DNA of 5,943 nt from Rhodoferax sp. GTDB taxonomy: Bacteria > Pseudomonadota > Gammaproteobacteria > Burkholderiales > Burkholderiaceae_C. Location: positions 1 through 5,943 of the forward strand of contig JADGRK010000169.1 of NCBI GenBank assembly GCA_017880985.1, in the 5' to 3' direction. This document shows, piece by piece, positions 1 through 5,583 of the stretch (position 1 is the first letter of the stretch; each line of letters begins with the position of its first letter). The position numbers and the translations under genes are program-made. Below the pieces are notes generated by a model, which did no database searches, was not told the origin of the DNA, and was given only the letters and a program-made list of their open reading frames with translations.

Positions 1-1176
1 AAGCGCATTCCGGTGGTGCCGCGCGCGCTGATGCTGGCCGAGCTGATGCGCCTCAAGCAGGGCATTGCCATCGCCGGCACCCACGGCAAGACCACCACCA
101 CCAGCCTGGTCGCCAGCGTGTTGGCTGAGGCCGGACTGGACCCGACGTTTGTGATTGGCGGGCGCTTGAACAGTGCCGGTGTCAACGCCCGCCTGGGCCA
201 GGGCGACTACATCGTGGTGGAGGCCGATGAGTCGGATGCCTCGTTTCTGAATTTGTCGCCGGTGATGGCGGTGGTGACGAACATCGACGCTGACCACATG
301 GAGACCTATGGCCACGACTTTGGCCGTCTGCAACAAGCCTTTGTGGATTTTCTGCATCGCATGCCCTTTTACGGCACCGCCATTTTGTGCACTGATGACC
401 CGGCGGTGCGCGCCATCGTGCCGCAAGTCACCTGCCCGGTCACCAGCTACGGCTTTGACGAAGGCGCTGAAGTGCGCGCTGTGAACGTGCGTGCGATGGA
501 AGGACAGATGCATTTCACGGTGCAGCGCCGCAATGGTGTGGTATTGCCCGACCTGGCCGTGGTGCTGAACCTGGCCGGCCACCACAACGTGCTCAATGCC
601 CTGGCGGCGATCGCCGTGGCAATTGAACTCAACGTGGCCGATGACGCCGTTTTGAGGGCGCTGGCTGGGTTCAAGGGGGTCGGGCGTCGCTTCCAGCGGT
701 ACGGCGAATTGGCAGCGCAAAGGGGTGGCAGCTTCACCCTGATTGATGACTATGGCCATCACCCGGTTGAAATGGCGGCCACGCTGGCGGCGGCGCGCGG
801 CGCTTTCCCGGCACGCCGACTGATATTGGCGTTCCAGCCGCACCGCTACACCCGCACGCGTGACTGCTTTGATGATTTCATCAAAGTCATTGCGCAGGCG
901 GACGCGGTGTTGCTGACCGAGGTCTATGCCGCCGGTGAGGCACCGATTATTGCCGCCGATGGCCGCAGCCTGGCGCGTGCGCTGCGGGTGGCCGGGCGCA
1001 TCGAGCCGGTGTTTGTGGATGACATTGCCGCCATGGCGCAGACCATTCTGGACAACGTCCGCGATGGCGATGTGGTGCTGTGCATGGGTGCGGGCTCGAT
1101 TGGTGCGGTGCCCGCCAGAGTGCTTGAATTGCTACAAATGTTAGAGCGTTTTACGCAGGAGACACGGGGGCTATGA
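1..1176 (+). CDS. murC: UDP-N-acetylmuramate--L-alanine ligase (MurC), 5'-truncated by the window edge
   Basis: Cytoplasmic ATP-dependent ligase that adds L-alanine to UDP-MurNAc, the first step in building the peptidoglycan stem peptide. The frame is open from base 1 (K-R-I-P-V-V-P-R-A...) to the TGA at 1174-1176, giving 391 visible residues. Comparison with E. coli MurC (491 aa, P-loop lysine near residue 130) suggests that about 100 N-terminal residues, the UDP-binding Rossmann part, lie upstream. The GTG at 13 is therefore not the real start. Visible motifs are the P-loop GTHGKTTTT (bases 76-102), EADESDASFL (about 220-249), TNIDADHM (about 280-303), GHHNVLNAL (about 577-606), DDYGHHPVE (about 745-771) and FQPHRYTRTRD (about 832-864). 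These cover the Mur ligase central ATPase domain and the C-terminal domain. The gene overlaps ddl by 4 bases. The C-terminus (ELLQMLERFTQETRGL) runs through a locally AT-richer stretch and looks longer than I expect for the family. Confidence 0.97.
   Translation, partial: KRIPVVPRALMLAELMRLKQGIAIAGTHGKTTTTSLVASVLAEAGLDPTFVIGGRLNSAGVNARLGQGDYIVVEADESDASFLNLSPVMAVVTNIDADHMETYGHDFGRLQQAFVDFLHRMPFYGTAILCTDDPAVRAIVPQVTCPVTSYGFDEGAEVRAVNVRAMEGQMHFTVQRRNGVVLPDLAVVLNLAGHHNVLNALAAIAVAIELNVADDAVLRALAGFKGVGRRFQRYGELAAQRGGSFTLIDDYGHHPVEMAATLAAARGAFPARRLILAFQPHRYTRTRDCFDDFIKVIAQADAVLLTEVYAAGEAPIIAADGRSLARALRVAGRIEPVFVDDIAAMAQTILDNVRDGDVVLCMGAGSIGAVPARVLELLQMLERFTQETRGL
1157..1162 (+). promoter_or_regulatory. 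Ribosome binding site of ddl
   Basis: AGGAGA lies inside the end of murC, with 10 bases between it and the ddl ATG at 1173. It supports this start, although the spacing is slightly long. Ribosomes ending at the overlapping murC stop could also supply ddl translation. Confidence 0.6.
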
Positions 1177-2126
1177 GTCAATTTGATCTAAAGTTTGGCA
1201 AAGTTGCGGTGCTCATGGGCGGTGCCTCCGCGGAGCGCGAGGTGTCCCTCATGTCGGGGCAAGGCGTGCTGCAGGCGCTGCTTTCGCAAGGCGTGGATGC
1301 GCACGCGTTTGACCCGGCCGAGCGCGATCTGGGCGAGCTTAAACAGGCCGGTTTTGCGCGTTGCTTCATCGCTTTGCATGGTCGCTTTGGGGAGGATGGC
1401 ACCGTCCAGGGCGCGCTCGAACTGCTGCGCATCCCTTACACCGGCTCGGGCGTGATGGCATCAAGTATCGCCATCGACAAGGTCATGACCAAACGCCTCT
1501 GGCGTGCAGAAAACCTGCCAACCCCGGCCTGGCAACCGGTCGATAGCGCGGCGGCGACGCGCTCCGCGCTGGTCGCGCTGGGTCGCCCGATGGTTGTGAA
1601 ACCGGCGCGTGAAGGCTCCACCATCGGCCTGAGCAAAGTCACTGGTGCAGACCAGTGCGATGAGGCTTACGCGCTGGCGGCCGGGCATGACGCCGAGGTC
1701 CTGTGCGAGCAATTCATCAGTGGCGACGAGGTGACGATTGCGGTGCTGGGCAGCGGCGCCACCGCGCGCTGCCTGCCGCTGATTCGGATCGTCGCGCCCG
1801 AGGGCAACTACGACTACCAAAACAAATATTTCACCCACACCACACAGTACCTGGTGCCCTGTGGTCTGCCTGAAGGCGAAGAAGCGGCGATTCAACAACT
1901 GGTGCTCAAGGCCTACCGGGTGCTGGGCTGCCGCGGCTGGGCCCGTGTCGATGTGATGATTGACGCCGCCACGCGCCAACCCTATCTGCTGGAGATCAAC
2001 ACCGCGCCCGGCATGACTTCACACTCGCTGGTGCCGATGGCGGCCAAGGCGACTGGCATGAGCTACCCGGCACTGTGCGTCGAAATATTGCACCACGCCA
2101 GTCTTGACTACCCTTTGGTCGCATGA
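1173..2126 (+). CDS. ddl: D-alanine--D-alanine ligase, DdlB type
   Basis: Cytoplasmic ATP-grasp enzyme that joins two D-alanines into the dipeptide MurF adds to the precursor; the target of D-cycloserine as a family. The protein has 317 residues, close to the usual ~306-320. The N-terminal substrate domain has GGASAEREVSL (residues 16-26), whose E21 matches the catalytic Glu15 of E. coli DdlB. The first family signature HGRFGEDGTVQG is at 69-80 and YTGSGVMASSIAIDK at 89-103. ATP-grasp follows, with VVKPAREGSTIGLS (141-154; S149 matches Ser150) and YDYQNKY (213-219; Y219 matches Tyr216). The second signature runs LGCRGWARVD...YLLEINTAPGMTSHSL, with metal ligands D260, E274 and N276. The catalytic set is complete. 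The start forms a 4-base ATGA overlap with murC and has an AGGAGA site; the end forms the same overlap with ftsQ. The position between murC and ftsQ is classical for ddlB. Confidence 0.97.
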   Translation: MSQFDLKFGKVAVLMGGASAEREVSLMSGQGVLQALLSQGVDAHAFDPAERDLGELKQAGFARCFIALHGRFGEDGTVQGALELLRIPYTGSGVMASSIAIDKVMTKRLWRAENLPTPAWQPVDSAAATRSALVALGRPMVVKPAREGSTIGLSKVTGADQCDEAYALAAGHDAEVLCEQFISGDEVTIAVLGSGATARCLPLIRIVAPEGNYDYQNKYFTHTTQYLVPCGLPEGEEAAIQQLVLKAYRVLGCRGWARVDVMIDAATRQPYLLEINTAPGMTSHSLVPMAAKATGMSYPALCVEILHHASLDYPLVA

Positions 2127-2905
2127 AAAACGAGCTGTCAGCACCGTTCGACGTCAGGCTCATGAACCTGACCGCCTCCCTGCTGTTTTTGCTGCTGGCA
2201 TTGCTGCTGGTGGGCGCGCTGATGTTGTGGGCGTCACAGAATCCGGTGTTTGCGATTCGCGCCATCTCGGTGACCGGGGATGTGACGCACAACAACGCGC
2301 TCACCCTGCGCGCCAATGTGGCACCGCGGTTGAGCGGCACGTTTTTGAGTATGGATTTGGGTGCCACCCGGCTTGCTTTTGAAGCCGTGCCCTGGGTCCG
2401 TCGGGCAGTGGTGAAGCGTGAATTTCCGAACCGCTTGAAAGTCCGGTTGCAGGAGCACAAGGCAGTGGCTTATTGGGGCGTGGAAGGCGAATCCACGCTG
2501 GTCAATAACTTTGGTGAAGTGTTTGAAGCCAATCTGGGCGAGGTCGAGCAGGATGCCTTGCCGCGTCTGATTGGCCCAACCGGTCAGGCTTCCCAGGTGC
2601 TGGTGATGTACCAGGCACTGCAACCCATGTTTGACGACATGGACCTGACGCTGGAACAGCTTGAGTTGACGCCCCGTGGTGGCTGGCGTGCGCGGCTTGA
2701 CAGCGGCGCGCTGCTGGAGCTCGGCAGTGGCGCGCAGCCGGAGGTGCTGGCGCGTACGCAGCGCTTCCTAAAGACGCTGACGCAGGTGACGGCGCGCTAC
2801 GGCCGCCGACCAGAGGCCCTGGAAACGGCAGATTTACGGCATCAGGACGGTTATGCGATCCGTCTGCGCGGCGTCAGCACGCTGGCGGCGGCGGCAAAGA
2901 AATAG
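2123..2905 (+). CDS. ftsQ: Cell division protein FtsQ
   Basis: Bitopic inner-membrane divisome protein. In the family it forms the FtsQ-FtsB-FtsL complex that links the Z-ring side to septal peptidoglycan synthesis. It has 260 residues. Residues 1-14 are a short cytoplasmic tail, and 15-37 form one very hydrophobic membrane segment (LTASLLFLLLALLLVGALML...). A POTRA domain from about 42 (VFAIRAISVTGDV) ends in the conserved stretch PWVRRAVVKREFPNRLKVRL (90-109) plus EHKAVAYW. A periplasmic beta domain follows, ending with ADLRHQDGYAIRLRG (236-250), the typical FtsQ closing strands. The ATG overlaps the ddl stop (ATGA). No Shine-Dalgarno sequence is visible before it, so translation probably depends on coupling to ddl and is likely low. 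Starting at Met14 (base 2162) would remove the cytoplasmic tail, so the upstream ATG is preferred. Confidence 0.95.
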   Translation: MKNELSAPFDVRLMNLTASLLFLLLALLLVGALMLWASQNPVFAIRAISVTGDVTHNNALTLRANVAPRLSGTFLSMDLGATRLAFEAVPWVRRAVVKREFPNRLKVRLQEHKAVAYWGVEGESTLVNNFGEVFEANLGEVEQDALPRLIGPTGQASQVLVMYQALQPMFDDMDLTLEQLELTPRGGWRARLDSGALLELGSGAQPEVLARTQRFLKTLTQVTARYGRRPEALETADLRHQDGYAIRLRGVSTLAAAAKK

Positions 2906-2931
2906 CCGCAAGAAGAAACAACACAGGCAAC

Positions 2932-2937
2932 AGGTGA
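2932..2937 (+). promoter_or_regulatory. Ribosome binding site of ftsA
   Basis: AGGTGA with 4 bases before the ATG at 2942 (7 bases counted from the AGG core). It lies in the 36-base, A-rich, apparently unstructured spacer after ftsQ, so ftsA does not depend only on coupling to ftsQ. Confidence 0.6.
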
Positions 2938-2941
2938 ACCT

Positions 2942-4171
2942 ATGGCAAAAGAATACAAAGATCTGATCGTCGGGCTCGACATTGGCACCGCCAAAGTGAT
3001 GGTGGTGGTGGCCGAGGTGCTGGCCGGGGGCGAGCTCAAGCTGGCGGGTTTGGGGGTGGCCCCCAGCAATGGCCTCAAGCGTGGTGTGGTGGTCAATATT
3101 GAGGCGACGGTGCAAAGTATCCAGCAGGCACTCAAGGAAGCCGAGCTGATGGCCGACTGCAAAATCACCCGTGTCTATACCGGCATCACCGGCAGCCACA
3201 TCCGGGGCATCAACTCGCACGGCATGGTGGCCATCAAGGACCGTGAAGTGAGCGCTGCCGATGTGGCGCGAGTGGTGGAAACCGCCAAAGCCATCAACAT
3301 TTCGACCGACCAGCGCCTGCTGCTGGTCGAACCGCAGGAATTCATCATCGATGGCCAGGACGTGAAAGAGCCGATCGGCATGAGTGGCATCCGGCTCGAA
3401 GCCAAGGTGCACATCGTGACCGGCGCACAAAGCGCGGCTGAGAACATCATTAAATGCGTGCGCCGCTGTGGTCTCGAAGTCGAGCAACTGATGCTCAATC
3501 CACTGGCTTCGAGCCTGTCGGTGCTGACTGAAGACGAGCGCGAGCTGGGCGTGGCCCTGGTCGATATTGGCGCCGGCACCACGGATCTGGCGATATTTAC
3601 CAACGGCGCCATCCGTCACACTTCAGTCATCCCGATCGCGGGCGATCTGATCACCAGCGATATTGCCATGGCGCTGCGCACCCCGACCAAGGATGCCGAA
3701 GAGATCAAGGTCGAAAGCGGCTATGCCAAGCAGTTGCTGGCCGACCCGCAGGCACAGGTTGAAGTACCGGGCCTGGGCGACCGGGGCCCCCGCATGCTGA
3801 GCCGCCAGGCGCTCGCCGGGGTGATTGAACCGCGCGTGGAAGAGATTTTTACCCTGGTGCACCAGGTCATGCGCGAGTCGGGTTTTGAAGAAATGTTGTC
3901 GTCGGGCATCGTCCTGACAGGCGGTAGCTGCGTTATGCCGGGCATGGTCGAACTCGGCGAAGACATTTTTCTGAAACCGGTACGCCGCGGTTATCCCAAA
4001 TACGCCAATGCCTTGTCCGACATGGTGGCGCAGCCCCGGGCCGCCACTGTCATGGGCCTGCTTGAAGAGGCGCGCCTGGCGCGTCTGCGCGGCTTCAAGG
4101 TGGCGCAGAAAAATGGCTCCATGAAAACCGCTTTTGGTCAGGTCAGAGACTGGCTGGTGGGGAACTTCTAA
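2942..4171 (+). CDS. ftsA: Cell division protein FtsA, actin-like Z-ring membrane tether
   Basis: Actin-family ATP-binding protein that anchors FtsZ filaments to the inner membrane and recruits later divisome proteins. It has 409 residues, within the usual ~410-420. Phosphate-1 motif GLDIGTAKVMVVVAEV is at 11-26. The FtsA-specific 1C domain spans roughly 85-165 (GITGSHIRGINSHG at its start). Phosphate-2 motif LVDIGAGTTDLAIF is at 206-219, followed by HTSVIPIAGDLITSDIA. The adenosine motif GIVLTGGSCVMPGM is at 322-335. A basic linker leads to a C-terminal amphipathic helix, KTAFGQVRDWLVGNF (395-409), which matches the membrane-targeting sequence of the family. Nothing is missing. It lies 36 bases after ftsQ and 144 bases before ftsZ. 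Confidence 0.97.
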   Translation: MAKEYKDLIVGLDIGTAKVMVVVAEVLAGGELKLAGLGVAPSNGLKRGVVVNIEATVQSIQQALKEAELMADCKITRVYTGITGSHIRGINSHGMVAIKDREVSAADVARVVETAKAINISTDQRLLLVEPQEFIIDGQDVKEPIGMSGIRLEAKVHIVTGAQSAAENIIKCVRRCGLEVEQLMLNPLASSLSVLTEDERELGVALVDIGAGTTDLAIFTNGAIRHTSVIPIAGDLITSDIAMALRTPTKDAEEIKVESGYAKQLLADPQAQVEVPGLGDRGPRMLSRQALAGVIEPRVEEIFTLVHQVMRESGFEEMLSSGIVLTGGSCVMPGMVELGEDIFLKPVRRGYPKYANALSDMVAQPRAATVMGLLEEARLARLRGFKVAQKNGSMKTAFGQVRDWLVGNF

Positions 4172-4212
4172 TCATGCCAACCAAACTCTGGCTCGCACGC
4201 GGCAGCCCCCAT

Positions 4213-4230
4213 TGGCGCTGGCGATGGCGC
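4213..4230 (+). repeat. Three tandem TGGCGM hexamers in the ftsA-ftsZ spacer
   Basis: TGGCGC, TGGCGA and TGGCGC follow one another without gaps. The outer copies extend to an 8-base direct repeat (TGGCGCTG at 4213-4220 and 4225-4232). The second and third units also form most of the 5' arm of the hairpin at 4219-4250. The hexamer period is a plausible slippage site between strains. Confidence 0.75.
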
Positions 4231-4250
4231 TGCAACGAGCCGCCTCGCCA
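4219..4250 (+). promoter_or_regulatory. Predicted RNA hairpin between ftsA and ftsZ
   Basis: Twelve base pairs can be read by eye. TGGCGA (4219-4224) pairs with TCGCCA (4245-4250), and GGCG (4226-4229) with CGCC (4241-4244) after a one-base bulge at 4225. GC (4232-4233) pairs with GC (4239-4240) after a two-base bulge, closing a five-base AACGA loop. Ten of the twelve pairs are G-C. No T-run follows (TTCGATAAAG), so it does not look like an intrinsic terminator. It ends 54 bases before the ftsZ binding site. It may stabilise or mark a processing point for ftsZ mRNA, or attenuate read-through; the function is not shown by the sequence. Confidence 0.5.
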
Positions 4251-4304
4251 TTCGATAAAGACGCAAACCAAGCGATTTACCAACGGTCAACTATTTGAAA
4301 CTCC

Positions 4305-4309
4305 AGGAG
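4305..4309 (+). promoter_or_regulatory. Ribosome binding site of ftsZ, fixing its start
   Basis: AGGAG with 6 bases before the ATG at 4316, set in an AT-rich, probably unpaired leader. It is the best Shine-Dalgarno match at any start in the window. It shows that the in-frame TTG at 4295 is not the start, since the AGGAG would then lie inside the gene. Confidence 0.85.
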
Positions 4310-4315
4310 CACAAA

Positions 4316-5545
4316 ATGTCTATTGAAATGATTGAAGAAGAAGCGTTTAACCAAGGCACCCAGATCAAGGTGATCGGGGTCGGCGGCGGCGGCGGCAATG
4401 CGGTCGGCCACATGATCGGCTGCGCCGTGCAAGGTGTGGAGTTCATCTGCGCCAATACCGATGCGCAGGCACTGAGCCGAAGCGATGCCCACAAAAGCAT
4501 CCAGCTCGGCACCAGTGGCCTGGGCGCGGGCAGCAAACCCGACAAAGGCCGCGAAGCGGCTGAAGCGGCGGTCGATGAAATACGCGCCGCCATTGACGGC
4601 GCGCACATGTTGTTCATCACGGCCGGTATGGGGGGTGGCACTGGCACCGGGGCGGCGCCGGTGATTGCCCGCGTGGCGCGTGAGATGGGCATTCTGACGG
4701 TCGGTGTCGTGACCAAACCGTTCGAATTTGAAGGCGGTCGCCGCATGGCCAACGCCGATGGCGGCCTGGCCGAGCTGGAAGCCAATGTCGATTCGCTGAT
4801 TGTGGTGCTCAATGAGAAGCTGCTTGAAGTGCTGGGTGACGACGTGACGCAGGATGAAGCCTTTGCCCATGCCAACGATGTGCTGAAAAATGCCGTTGGC
4901 GGTATTGCCGAAATCATCAATGTGCCGGGCCATGTGAACGTTGACTTTGAAGACGTGCGCACGGTGATGGGCGAGCCTGGCAAAGCCATGATGGGCACAG
5001 CGGTGTCGGCCGGCCCGGATCGGGCGCGCATCGCCGCTGAACAAGCCGTGGCTTGCCCGCTGCTCGAAGGCATCGACCTCTCGGGTGCGAAGGGTGTGCT
5101 GGTGCTCATCAGCGCCGCCAAAGGCTCGCTCAAGCTCAGTGAGTCCAAGCTGGCCATGAACACGATTCGTGCTTATGCGTCACCCGACGCGCATGTGATT
5201 TACGGCACCGCCTATGACGACAACCTGGGTGACCAGATTCGTGTCACGGTGGTGGCCACCGGTCTCTCGCGTCAAGGCGCGCGCCGCACGGCACCGCCAC
5301 TACAGGTGCTGCGCACCGGCACCGACAACGTGCCGTTTCAGGTGCCGCCGCTCAATAGCCCGGTGATGCTCAACAGCGTTGGTGCTCCGTCTGGCCTGGC
5401 CGAGCCGGATTACCAGTCCATGATCACGCCCAGCGTATGGCGTACGCGCGACCGCACGCACGCCACCGCCAGAGTGGATGCGCTCGCCAGCGGGGGGATG
5501 GAAGACTTCGAGATTCCGGCGTTTTTGCGCAAGCAGGCGGACTGA
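4316..5545 (+). CDS. ftsZ: Cell division protein FtsZ, tubulin-like GTPase
   Basis: Cytoplasmic GTPase that polymerises at midcell into the Z-ring and recruits the divisome. It has 409 residues from the ATG at 4316. The nucleotide-binding glycine run IKVIGVGGGGGNAV is at 17-30, the NTD motif at 47-49, and the tubulin signature GGGTGTG at 106-112. The T7 synergy loop NVDFEDVRTVM is at 208-218; D210 and D213 match E. coli Asp209 and Asp212, which complete the GTPase site of the neighbouring subunit. The globular core ends near residue 318 (VVATGLSR). A linker of about 75 residues follows, then the conserved C-terminal peptide EDFEIPAFLRKQAD (396-409) that binds FtsA and other partners. The linker contains SVWRT (373-377) and RVDALASGGM (386-395), which I recall from Burkholderiales FtsZ proteins. 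The protein is complete with no odd residues seen. Confidence 0.98.
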   Translation: MSIEMIEEEAFNQGTQIKVIGVGGGGGNAVGHMIGCAVQGVEFICANTDAQALSRSDAHKSIQLGTSGLGAGSKPDKGREAAEAAVDEIRAAIDGAHMLFITAGMGGGTGTGAAPVIARVAREMGILTVGVVTKPFEFEGGRRMANADGGLAELEANVDSLIVVLNEKLLEVLGDDVTQDEAFAHANDVLKNAVGGIAEIINVPGHVNVDFEDVRTVMGEPGKAMMGTAVSAGPDRARIAAEQAVACPLLEGIDLSGAKGVLVLISAAKGSLKLSESKLAMNTIRAYASPDAHVIYGTAYDDNLGDQIRVTVVATGLSRQGARRTAPPLQVLRTGTDNVPFQVPPLNSPVMLNSVGAPSGLAEPDYQSMITPSVWRTRDRTHATARVDALASGGMEDFEIPAFLRKQAD

Positions 5546-5583
5546 TATTGCCCCCACGCCTGTCGTGACCGGTAACTTCTAAA

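Larger units (their letters stand above)
4174..4326 (+). other. Uncertain 50-codon open frame bridging ftsA and ftsZ
   Basis: The ATG comes 2 bases after the ftsA stop (TAA 4169-4171). The frame runs to the TGA at 4324-4326, 11 bases inside ftsZ. It encodes a basic 50-residue peptide with W-R-W-R-W-R at residues 14-19, produced by the tandem hexamer repeat, and no recognisable domain. A weak purine run (GGGGA, 4159-4163) sits 10 bases upstream. GC at third codon positions is high in the first half but drops sharply in the second, where the ftsZ leader lies, so the peptide sequence itself is probably not under selection. If it is translated at all, its likely role is to pass ribosomes from ftsA to ftsZ. 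A chance open frame is at least as likely. Confidence 0.2.

Noticed and set aside
13..15. GTG at 13 as the murC start
   Set aside because: The frame is open to base 1 and the residues before it (K-R-I-P) match the family; about 100 residues of MurC lie upstream of the window.
1124..1154. TTGAAT and TTTTAC near the murC end as a ddl promoter
   Set aside because: The -10 match is poor and the sequence is coding; not enough to call a promoter.
1461..1979. 172-codon open frame on the - strand opposite ddl
   Set aside because: No motif and no ribosome binding site noted; complete overlap with a well-supported ddl.
2834..3619. 261-codon open frame on the - strand opposite the ftsQ end and ftsA
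   Set aside because: His/Asp/Gly-rich low-complexity translation with no recognisable domain; a shadow of ftsA.
4295..4315. TTG at 4295 as an earlier ftsZ start
   Set aside because: The AGGAG at 4305-4309 would lie inside the gene. The ATG at 4316 has ideal spacing and gives the normal FtsZ N-terminus.
4291..5163. 290-codon open frame on the - strand opposite ftsZ
   Set aside because: Rich in Ser, Ala, Thr and Pro with no motif. It is the expected by-product of GC-biased third positions in ftsZ, which is certain on the + strand. The same holds for the frame at 4277-5044.
4163..5582. Shared AACTTCTAA at the ftsA stop (4163-4171) and before lpxC (5574-5582)
   Set aside because: In ftsA it encodes the conserved Asn-Phe-stop, so the match to the lpxC leader is most likely coincidence.
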